From NCBI GenBank assembly GCA_035079385.1, contig JAVHKY010000039.1, positions 186,001 through 250,000 on the forward strand: a stretch of DNA of 64,000 nucleotides, in the 5' to 3' direction. The translations under genes and the position numbers were made by a program. This DNA comes from Aspidiotus rigidus (Eukaryota > Arthropoda > Insecta > Hemiptera > Diaspididae). Positions 31,371 to 43,300 of the stretch are shown here, piece by piece (position 1 is the stretch's first letter; the number at the start of each line of letters is the position of its first letter). Below the pieces are notes generated by a model, which saw only the letters and a list, made by a program, of their open reading frames with translations, was not told the origin of the DNA and made no database searches.

Positions 31371-34300
31371 CTGCGAACAATTTAAATGATCACTAAATAC
31401 GTAGTACAACTTCGACTTCTTACCCAGGCCTTATGCTAGATTTACCTCCAGTTCAGTCAAAGTTGTAGCACTTTCCCAGTTCTTGTCGTCGCGAACTCTC
31501 ACCATTCGTGGGAACCGAATTGAGATACCGCTCGCGGTATGCTTATCGCTTTTCGTAAATTCTGGACCAACTATTTCCCATACTGGCATGACCTGTATAC
31601 CGAAGGATATTTTTTTAATTTGTTCAGAAATTCAAGTTAGCTTACAATGCGTACCTTCGGGTCTTTAGCCACAAAGTCTGGCGCCATACTTCTGGTTATG
31701 TTCAACCAAGTAGGAATTTTATTAGCGTCGCGACTTATCTTCACCATATCCAATTGTGTCTGCAAAAAGTTTACGATTTTTGAGTACATATTATTAGAAA
31801 ATTGAGGTGTCATTACACATTGAAGAAAGGTCTACATGGCTGCGAGGAAAATTGAAGTAAAATACCAGTCCGAGCAATAATTTAAAGGATTTTATTCTTG
31901 TCGATTTCATAGGTGTTCTCTGCATCACGTGGCTCTTCAAATTCAATGAGAAATATATTTTAAAAAAATTGAAAAAGTAGAGAGTTCCACAGCTTCTACG
32001 GTATGGAGGCTTCAGTTTAGACTCGGCATAATTTAAAGATCATAGAAATGTCAAAGTCCCCCTTGATGTGACGGGCACCTGTTGCTCAAAATATTGTCCG
32101 GTCCCCAAAGTAGTCAAGGCAATACTCACCCTGTCACGTCACCCAACTCTCTCTAAACTTTCAAGCTTTTGATTCTTATTTTCTAATTGGGACAGAATCT
32201 GCTTGAGATAACGTACATCCTTTTTACCTGTAAAGCCTGAAGTGTCTCATCATCTGGACCGTGCACCTTTGTGACTGAACGCCAGCACTCATTCTCAGAA
32301 TCGTAACATCCCATCAGGAAAACGCTCATGATGCCACCACGTCGACCAGTTCCGTACCATGCACCCAAGACGACCAAGTCTACCGAATCAGCAGCTTTGC
32401 CCTCGAATAAATAATCGCGCTTTACTTTGATCCAACGTCGTTTTCCAGGTTCGTATAATCCCTGAAAGAGAAACAGTCCCAGAGAAAATGAAGAAAAGAG
32501 GCCCATCGAGGGTGGGAGTGGTTGGTTGTACCGTAGAATTTATCATTTGTGCGAGTCTCCTTTCTATCCACCCAATGGAAGGCTGTGGAAATGCGAGCCC
32601 TTGTTTTGATTTTTGGGGTGGGAGCGGGTGGATTCGTTTGTCCTAAGTTTGTACAGGATTGTGCCGTGGAATTCTTTGTTTGTGCTGGTCTCCTTCCCCT
32701 TCAATTGTTGGGGGTCTGTAGGCATGCAAGACCTAATTTGGACAATAAACTAATGGATTTTCGGGACAAGTATGGGTGGGATCGTTTGTGCACATCCGTG
32801 CGGGATTGTGCCGTGGATTTTTTTGTTTGTGCCGGTCTCTTCCCCGCCAACTTAATGAGGGGGCTGTAAACATACCAGGCCCCGTCCTATTCAATTTTTG
32901 GCCTGACAACAGGCTCAATCGCGTGTGCTGCGTTTTTGCTGTATTAAGCTTTCGAGCTTTTCCATTGTGGATATTCACTTCACCTCCAGTCCTTGAGGGA
33001 GGGGAAGCTAGAAGACATGCGGAACCAAATTTTGATGATTGTGAGTTTTTAGAATAAAAATGCATGGAATCGTTGTATCCTTGTCCTCCAATTGGTTTCT
33101 TCTTTGGTAAGATTGTAAACTCATTGTGAGAGATCGACTATGACACCGTGTTTGATTGGGCAAGGGTAGCTTGCTAAAATCCTCGTATTTTCAGGCAATA
33201 GTATGAATGAAACCAAGAAGCTCACTATTCGTTGTGTGTTCGCGGTGGGAGACTGACTAGAGCTTTGCAATGATCAAAGCGGGGAGACGTGCTCAAATTG
33301 TGGTTGTTTCAAGCGGTGCGAGGGAGGCAATGGAACAGAGGAAGTGGTCTCGTATTGTAAACTCGCGGCGAGGGATTCATTAAAATCCCGTATATAATCG
33401 AAGCGGGCGAACGTGCAAAAATTTTTGTTGTTCCAGGCCATGAAGGGAATGTTACCGACAAATGGATCACCTGTAGTGGACTCGTGGCGGAAAGATTGAC
33501 TACAGCCTCGCTTCGATCATACACGGGTCTGTAGTCGATCAGACGACTTCCTCGAGTCCATTTCCTCCATCGTTTCAAACAACTAGAATTTCAGCTGGTT
33601 TCTTTGCTTCGATCATACGCGGGAGGGGCCGAAGTCGATCTCTCACCACGAGCGCACGACAGATAACGAGCTACTCGGTATAATTCCCCATATCGCCTGG
33701 CACAATAAGATTTTTAGCAAGTTTGTCCGACCCCATTGAACATGAAGTCGCCATCGATCTCTTACCGTGAGCTCACAAACTTACCTCAGAAGACGGCGAA
33801 CGATTGGAATACAAGAATACCAGAACAAATATAGGTAATTCCATCCATTTTTATCCCTAAAACCCGCAGTTGTCGTAATTGGGTCCTGCGTGTCTTCTGG
33901 TACTTCTTCCCAAGAGAGGAAAGGGTTGTCCACAACAGCAAAAAAGGATCACACGCAATTCAGTCTGTCTTCAAGCCAAATATTGAATAGGACAGGGTCT
34001 GGCAAGTTGACAACCCACTCATAAGGTTGGAGGGAAAAGAGCCTGTACAAACAAAAAACTCTAGAGCACAATCCAGTACAAATGTAGAAAAAACGATTCC
34101 ATCAACATTTGTCCCGAAAATCCACTAACCCTCCAAATTAGGTCTTGCATGTCTACTGCCCCCCCCCCCCCTCAACAGTTGGAAGGGAAGGAGACCAGCA
34201 CAAACGACAAACTTTACGGCACAATCCAGCACAAAAGAATCGACCCCCTCCCTGCTGAAGAATCGAGATGGGGGCTGGGGACATGGACCTGAAAGAAAGT

Positions 34301-37300
34301 CTGAACTACGACGTCTACACTCCTATACTGAACGAAGCTTCTTGGTATCTTAATCCCACCCTATTCCTTACATTTTTTAAATTTTCCCAAGTCCAAGCTT
34401 TCGAGTCAAGAAATTCCAAGTTCTCTTGAGGGTTTGCAAGATCCTGCGAATCGGTTAACCAAATATTTTTCCCGCTCTTGTCTAAATTTTTCCACATCCC
34501 TTTTGTCTATATCACTCATAACCGCCGTAATCACCCTTTGGTCAAATCGTTTGGACGGAGACGTGGCGTTGTCTACCAAAAATAGTGGCGAGCTCCTTCC
34601 TGACAAAGTCACGTATTTTACAGAGAGAAATAAGTATATTGGGCAAACTCACCTTTGGATCTTTAAGAACGAGTCCTTCAAGACGTCGATCGAGAACATC
34701 AGCTAACATCAATTCTAAATCGTTTGTATCCTGTGTAAGTGAAATTGAGAGAATTTGTCCGACAACAAAATGGTAAGTAAGTATTATATATGATAGGATT
34801 AGAGGTAACTCCCTCGCCTTCAAGTTTACATGGAAGAACATTGTTTAAAAGTATTCTCAACTTACCTTGATAAGCTCTTTTTCTGAAATTTGAACGTGGT
34901 TAGGAATATCTTTCATATTTTTCTGCAATATATCGAAACGCTCTTGCAATGGCCTGGAATAAATGCAGTACACCTAATTTCAAGATTTTGTTATTTGCTC
35001 AACTCTTGGAATGAGCGGTATGCTATACCTGTTTAGCAGAGATTCTCCATTGAAATAAAGACAATCAAAGACGATAAGACATGGGTTGGCGTCTTTAAAC
35101 TCGTTTTTCTATCAATTCAGAAAATATTAAATTTATTGCAAAGATAAAGAAATAAGTAGGTATCAACTTAATATTTGTTTCATTAAAGGTTTATTCTTTA
35201 TATCAATGGCTAGTTGTTCTTGTTACGAGTATTTAAATCTAATTTCAGAGAGAGAATTTTACAGTAAAGTATTAATGTAGTATACTGAATGTTAGGTTGA
35301 GTGGCTCACGGACTCACTCGCTCCAGTCATACTACGCCACGCCTTCTCTTTCTTTGGCCCTAGTGTACTGAACATAAGTAGTTGAGTAGAGCTGTTCCTA
35401 GTTCAGCCTAGAAGACAAAATTTGTACAAGTCCTTAAAGCAAAGTTTAGTGTTCTGCACGACGTAATATAGCTTTTGGAAGGGCAGGTCATATAACAGTA
35501 GAAGCAAAGGAAAAAATGCGTAGTGTCCTTCGACATTAATTAAAGGTGTGTTTGATCACCTGCTATAGCCACAGATTCTCAGCGAGTTCAAAAGGCATAC
35601 AATACCCAAGTTCTTGCTGAGGATGTAGTATAACAACTACACCTTAGTAATAGAAAAGCAATATAAGCTAGAAATCACTGGAAAGAGGATATATGGTTGG
35701 CTTCTTGTTGCAGTAGAAGTGAGTGCAATGCTTCAACACATCTGATTAGTGATATGTTGGGAAACAATGATGATAGCAGAGATAATGAACTTAGGTGCAA
35801 GGTTATGAAGACAAAGCAATTGTATATCATGTTATATTGATCAATAATGAGCTATTTTGGAACTACTATACTGTCAATGCTATGCATAAAAATTCTTCAC
35901 CTTGTGCTTTCCTAACGTACCAAAAGGTAATGGATTACCAGTCTTTGTATCCATCATTAGCACTTCGCAATCCAGTATCATATCTTCGCCTTGTGGAAAT
36001 GCTTCCTTGATGAAGTCGCCAAAATGACTAACCTGTAATTCAGAACGTGCCAATGTTAGAAACCCCGTTACTAGTCTTTGTCTACAATTTTTCTTCCCCC
36101 TGCTGTATTTTGTTCACAACTGCCCTACTCTGTTTTGCCAGAAACATTCATTTGTAGATTTTAAGAGTTATTTCATACAAACATTCAGTAGTGCTATTTT
36201 CCTTCCTTGTCAACCCTCCAAATCTAGGAGAAAAAAATTCTGGCTGTTAGAATCAGCGCCAAAGGAAGTTTGGTATCCATAAGGGTGATATGAGCTTGTC
36301 AGTTGAGAACTAGAAACTAGGGCCCAGAAAAGAGTCGCTCTCTCTCTTCGGAGAATAATTTCAATCATGTAGGCTAAATAGACTAGATATGGTAAGCATC
36401 TCTATGATTTCTAATCAAAAGAACCGTCTTGAAAATTTTGGTCTCTTCACTCGCGCTCGACTCCTCCCATTCTTTCCAAAATTAAAGAAATTTAGACTAA
36501 GTTTGTCCACAAAAAATTCAGAAACGGTACCAGATTATAAAATCTACATTAATATTTTGTTGAAAAAGTCACCTTATAAGGTTGTACGGGTTTTAAACTT
36601 CTGGATAAGTATTTGAAATCTGAACCCTGTTTATGCAATTGTACTCGTTCCCCATCGTACTTAATTTCGGCGTACAAACCATGTTCAGCATATTTTTCAA
36701 GAGTCTTATCCAATGATTCACATGCTTCAGCCTGGAAAAGTAAAACAAAATAATTTCCAAATTTGACCAGACAAATGCGCAGGTAAGAAGAGCCATTCAA
36801 TAACTGCAAGGTTGAAAGTAGGCTTTTTATAAAATAGGTAAGTGGAGCGAGAGGAAGTTTGCCTCAAATAATGTAGTCAAAGTATCTTTGTTTTTTTCAG
36901 GGACCGCACTAACTTTGGGCTCGTCTTCTAAAATTCCTCGCCACAAATACTCTTGCGTAAATTGGCACCGGTTGTCCGCTAGGAGCGCTACATTCGGTAA
37001 AATTGGAGATGGGATTAGGTCAATTTTTCCATTTGAATGTTGATTCAGTTATCTCAAAGAAGTCATTTAGTGAATAAATCAGAAGAACGAAATAAATAGT
37101 AGGCCATTTTCAGGGAAACTTCCGCCATCACCCGTGCCCATCGATTAGCAATGGCCGGTTCGAATTGAATGCAGTGATCATCGTAAAAGAATTTTACCAG
37201 CATAGGTGATACTGGAGTCAAAAGTTTCACATTCATCTTCAATGAAGGTGTATCAGTGTTATTTTCCTGGTGTATCTGGTCTATAACTGCATTGACGTCA

Positions 37301-40300
37301 TTATTCAGTTTGAAAGCTTCATAGGCATTCGAGTGGAGAGCATCCAATCTAAAAATGAAATACCATTTAGAATTATATAGTCATAGGAAACCCGGTTACC
37401 AGAGAACTGATACTTGCATATGTTTGGGACCAGCGTTAATCCGTAGATCGTGCTTGATTAATCTAATAAATATATGCAAATCTTCGGAAGTACATCTGAA
37501 ATAAAAAGAAGTTGTAGGTGCTGAGTGAGATTTCAAATTTTACCATGCTGCAGTTTCATCGAATGAAAATTACAACAATCTCTGTTTCCCTATCAAAACA
37601 CAAGCTCAAACTCACCCTACAAAAATTAGATTCTCACTATTTTCATCCTTAAAACGTTCCAATTTCACTCACTAAGCTCCATTCAAGTAGCCAGAATCTT
37701 GGAAACGTTGATGATATTCAGTAATCTTAAGAGCCTTCACCCCAATTTCCTTCCATACCTCCTCTCAATATTCAACTCTGTCCTTCTTCAAGTAACATAT
37801 CCATTACAATAGAAACTAGCGATCATTCTACCCATCATGAAACCCCCTAAAGACCCCTCTCTTCTTGATTCTCATCGTTCGATTGCACAAACTAGCATCC
37901 TAGGAAAATCATTTCGCAAGATATTAAACAAAAGACTCTTATAGTCCTTCGAATCCAACAATATTCCTTCCTACTCCCAATATGATTTTTGGAAGGTTTG
38001 AAATACCCTTCAACATTTGGCAGAGCTCCAACAACAGATTACCAACGCAAAAAATGAAAATTCTACGCTCTGGACTATCTTTCAATATGGAACCTGTTCT
38101 ATGTCTTTTATTATAAATTTGCCGTGCGGCCAAAAACTTGAAAAAATTCTGACTCTCCAGCTATACATGATGGGAGAGGGACTTATGGTGTCTGAAGTAT
38201 TGCATATCTGGCTCATTGAAGGGGCTACGCCAATTGGTGTATGAAGCATTGCATGTCTAGTTAATTAAAGGGGCTATCCTAATGCGGCTTATATCATGCA
38301 TTATTTTTCAGCACATAAAACAGGTTCCTGCGTTCCTCATTTAACATCATTATTTCAACCTTCAACTGGCTTTTCCTCGTGTTTGACGTCTTTACATATG
38401 CCGAAAACTACACTCCACAGTCTCGGAGGCAACCACTCAAAACTCAGAGTTTTCTGTACGACAAGTCCACAACAGTTAGGATCAAAGACCACCTCTCTTC
38501 TTACCGAACAATCCAGGACGGCGTCCCCCAAAGAGAAGTGTGGAGCGTGCCGCTCTTCTTAATTGTTAGTAATGACTTGTCGATGACTACAACATTTCTC
38601 TTCACTCTTCAAACCCTTATCAAGTATCACGACTCCTCCAACAAACTTCAGATAAAATATCTACAAGGGCTTTAGACAGTGATTTTCGCTTTTCCTCGGG
38701 TAAAACTGGTCTCGTTATCTTCCGAAAAAATCGCCGACCACAAACTTCTCTTCCTCCTCTCTACTCCTTCAAGGGTTTTCAATTAAAATTCTCAACTCTT
38801 ATAAATTCTTGGGTGGCTTATCTTTAACCACAATCTTTCTTGAATCTGTCTCATAATATCGCTCAAAGCTGAATGCTTGAATGCCAATATTCTCAAATAT
38901 GTATCTCACCTCCGTATGGGATAGAACTAAAAACTACTTCTCCAACTATATGAAAGCCTCATCCGCTCCTAACTGGATTGCGGGTCCCCAATCTCCTCTC
39001 AATCTAACTAGTCCTCTCTTCAATTATTTACACTGTTCAATCAACAACTCTCGGGATGGCCGTTGGGGAATCCCGTACTAGTCCTAAGCTCAGGGTCACG
39101 GCCGACTTTAATTATAGGCCAGAGTGGTGATTTACTTGACAACAGCGCATTAGGTGAAACATAACACAGGCGTATATGTGAGTTGGACAAAATATTGAAA
39201 AATATAGATTTTCATGAAAAATTCGAGAGAATGAAAGTTGTTGCCCATGAAATTTCATAGCTAAAAGGGTTGACTTGAATTTTTCGCGAGAGAGGCATTT
39301 TACATGTAAAATTTTCACCTACTGCGCAGTTGCCGGTTTTACTATTCCGGCCTGTAATTAAAGTCGGTGCCGACGCAGCAGAGCCTCCTTTCCACTTTGG
39401 CACACTAATATTAACTACCAACTTCCTTGCATCCGCAGCTAAATTTCCGGAACTCCCAACCCACATTGTGCACTGGTACCCCCTCCCCCTTCCTCAAAAT
39501 ACTTTATTAAATTTTCTTAAACCTATCTTGATTCTCTCCCTAAACTCAATTCTCTCCCCCTCCCTCCTATTAAATCAGCCATCCTCCCATAGCATTCACT
39601 TCTTCGACTATCAGATTCGATCTCACGAATATTCCCAAATCAAATGACACTGCCTACCATAAACTGATCCCAGAATTCTCCGGTTATATAATATGTCACC
39701 CTGGTGGTCCTAAAATGAAAAATAAAACAGGTTATGCGTACTCCACCCAGGATAAAATTACGGCCTATCGTTCAAGGAACTCTGCCTCCGTTTTTACTGC
39801 TGAGCACTATTCGCTCCTATCTTTCAAATCTTACGCAACGTCCTCCCAGACTCAATTATACCCTATCTGACTCACTTTCCTCCTTCATATCGTGTCCAGA
39901 TCCTTATTCAAATAAACCCATCACTCAACTTTAAGTCATTCTTCATACGCCAACCCCTATTAAATCATCAGTCACCCCCTTCTAGATTCCAGCTCACATC
40001 GGTCCCCCTCAACATGAAGACGTTGATCGTGCGGTCAAGAATTCTACCCTCGTACCGAAAATTAATGATCTAGCTTATTCACCAACATACGCTTCTTGGC
40101 ATAACCTTTGAAAAAAACAGTATCACATTAAACTAAGATCAATCAAAAGTCTTCCTAATCCTTGGTCCTCTTCAAATAGAAACTCCCGCCACGAAGAAGT
40201 CATCCTCTCCAGTCTTAGGGGCCGTACCCGACTCAGCCACTCTTACCTCTTTGTAGTTCTTCAGGCCTTTTGTCATGTAACTACTGCCATTCGGATAACC

Positions 40301-43300
40301 TCACAGTTCAACGTCTATTCTTATGTCCCGTCCTCCAGAACCAACGCTCCGCCAGCAACGTTCCCTCATCTATAACCTCCGCACTATCCAATAACTCCGA
40401 AATCATCTCCAATTCCCTCAAGCACCTTCTTTCTACCTATTTCTTCTAACTTCTCAAATTATAAAACAAATTTATGTAATAATACTAAGTGTAGAACTAT
40501 TGTATACAATCAAATTAACACGAACTGATGACCCGTTTTGAGTAGTCGCATAGCTCGTATATGAAAATAAAAAAAATGTTGAAAGGCCTCAACTTGCAAG
40601 ATTCCTAGGTCAAACTCCTGTTTATGTGAATGTATGTTGAGTTTGATAGGAATTTTCGTACTCCAGAATCGATAGGACCTTAAAATCAAATCTGTTGCGA
40701 TTTTTTAAGATGTTTTCAGTTGAAGCGCTTACTTTTTGCAAATCTCTGTCAAGAATGTGAGTTGATCTTCATCTTTCGTTAAGGTTGACAGCGTCCGTAA
40801 ACATTCCTCTGTGTCTTGTAGCGATAAAGTGCTCTCGTTACACGGTTTTATAGCTGTACTATTCTCAAAAAATTTGGTTATTGTTTGGGCGATATCTCCG
40901 GCCTCGAGGTCGGTAAGCATTTCATTTAAATCGGCTTGAAATATCTGCAGTGTAGAAGAAGTACACACGTATCCATTAATCAAAATAGAATGTGCCTTTT
41001 ATGGTAGGATGAATCGAGCGTTGAGAATTACCTGACTGAATACTCTAACCAGCCTTTTACTTTGCAAGCTGTAGACGATCTTTTCAGTTTTGGGAAGCAA
41101 TAATCGGCCCCAAAGTTTTAAATCGCCTCTGAATGAATCTACGGATATAATTAATTTATTCAGAATAGAATACAGTATATTTATTTGTAAATCTGGTATG
41201 GAATAGTCAAATAATCTGAAGAGATATCTGGATTCAGAGCAATCGAACTTATCAGTTGATTATTAGCCTTAAGTCTTTATCGTATTATTTAGGACTAATC
41301 AAATCAATCAGAATGCCTATCCAGTGTTTATAGTATGAGTGCGCAGGGTGAAAAAGTAACGGTTTTGGAAGAGGGCAGATTGACGAATTTGAAAGAGCGC
41401 ACAGTTTATGGATCTATAACCACGAGCACCAAAAGTGGGCTTCTTTGTCCTTGTACACAATAAAACCTTTAACCTGCGGCCTTTAATTCATTTCAATCTG
41501 TCATCATTGTCGTCAAAATTCAGCCAAGATTAAGTGATTGGCCTGTATAACATTTGTCCTTTTGAAACTTTGTCAATTAATAGCAAATGGTCCTAGTATG
41601 TATCACCTTCTCAATCTTTTCCCAATCTAAACATCGTTACTTTTTTGGTCTCTTGAGGACCCAGGGCCGAACCTCAACTCGACCAAAGCAGAAAAGACGT
41701 CTTCTTGTGATAGTAGAGACGTTAGTGTTCCAAATTAGGGGGTACCCTGCACTTTGTAATTAAAAAGTGATACCTTGCACATATGTCTCTTATATCACAG
41801 AAAATAATTTAAGATATGTTACCGGCCGCCACCCCCATATGGGGGACGAGGGTCGGGGATGTTTGCTCCAGAAAATTAGTTTTTGGGAAATATCTCGTCA
41901 GGGTTCAACATTAGAGAAAAAATCTTTAAGCAAAAGTTGTTCCCCATAAAATTTCCTACAAAATGCACTATAAACATCTTGAGTTAGCTTTAAAATCAGC
42001 GCTGAAATTTGGCTTTGAAAATTAGAAAATTTGATTTTTACAGATTTCAAGTTATTTTCTTCAATATAATTTATCAGAAACTCACTTTAGGGAAAAAATC
42101 GTCAGTTAGATGTTGTTGTATATAAAATTTCCTACCAAATGCGCTTTAGACGTGTGAATCTAATATATAAAGCGGAAAGTTTGTCTGTCTGTTTGTCCTT
42201 TTATAACCCGAGAACCGCTGTACCTATCGACTTGAAATCTTCGCCACATATTTGTATTATTCCAGAATAAATTTTAAATCATAAATGAAACTTTTAGCTC
42301 ACATAGAAAAAAAGTTCTTATTAAAAATTGTGTGCCCTCGCTGTACGCGTCACTTGACGTGATTCGATTCACCGAAGAAGGGTAACTACACGCAACTGTC
42401 TACTGTATTTCTCTCCTACTCTCACACCGTGTACTCTTGAGAACCGGATTTTGGTGTTACCTTCTAAATTGCAGCACGTTAGAGGTGTGTTCTTTTTATT
42501 TTCTTAACGTTACCGGAAGTAGGGAAATCTTAGAATGTTTGTCTCACTGTCTGTAGAAAGGCAATGTTTGTATGCCTGTTATTTGAACGCTTTTACCTAT
42601 TGACGTGCAGTATTTTTTGAAAGTCTTATTTTTATTCGGGTGAAGTTCTAGATAAATTTCAACGTTCTGACTTCTTCTGGATGGAGTAATGAGTGAAACA
42701 CTAAATGGTATAAACGATAAATTCCGACATAGTAGAACTGCTTCTCACTGTACACGTTGTTCCAAATGTTTAAACGCGTTAAGCCTCACAGTTCTAAAAA
42801 TTCAATTATTGTATACCTGACACGAATTTTACTCATTTATATGAAAAATTGAAGAGAACAAAAATTGTAGCCCCTGTAATTTCCTTTCTAGTGAGTCTAA
42901 TTTCAGATACACATGAGAGAGAGAGTTCTGAGAGTTCTGTCCATATATTTCCTCAATCATTGCGACTGATAAAATATTGAATTAGTCCGTTTTTTGCTGC
43001 AATACAGCCTTTATCTGTCAAGTTAGCTCTTACCGTTGAAATCCAAATATTTACAAAACACAGATATCTACTCAACACACAGCTGGCGGTCAGGCGCCTG
43101 GCGCGCCGCCAACCGCTAGTGTAGTAATCAAATCAACTCGTAAATATTGATATGAAAATACTTTTTTGGGGATACTTCTTTTTTTTTTTTGGGGGGGGGG
43201 GGAGGGGAAGAAATAATAAATAATGGATCAATTTACTATAGTTTCAAGCAGCTTGTAACTGTATGGTGAAATCGGTCAAATTTGCTCATTTTTTGTCAGT

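Larger units (their letters stand above)
37560..40480 (+). pseudogene. I/Jockey-superfamily LINE, degenerate and interrupted, in a LIG3 intron
   Basis: On the strand opposite to LIG3. Part 1 (37560-38080) shows WKLAIILPIMKPPKDPS, SIAQTSILGKSFRKILNKRLL and LAELQQQITNA. Part 2 (38370-39100) shows VRIKDHLSSYRTIQDGVPQ and LFLIVSNDL. Part 3 (39368-40480) shows EPPFHFGTLILTTNFLASAA and an RNase H-like region (SDSLSSFIS, IPAHIGPPQHEDVDRAVK), then SSNRNSRHEEVI. The presence of RNase H after RT suits the I group. Many stops and frameshifts. Interruptions at 38080-38370 and 39102-39367 are separate insertions. Confidence 0.8.

Noticed and set aside
32549..33065. Overlapping ORFs around 32.5-33.1 kb on both strands
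   Set aside because: They run through the arms of the inverted-repeat element and are not conserved between arms.
37414..37495. LIG3 exon ending at CAA before GTATCAG (ordinary GT donor)
   Set aside because: It puts the next exon out of frame with the conserved LDALHSNAYEAF block; the GC donor four bases earlier restores it.
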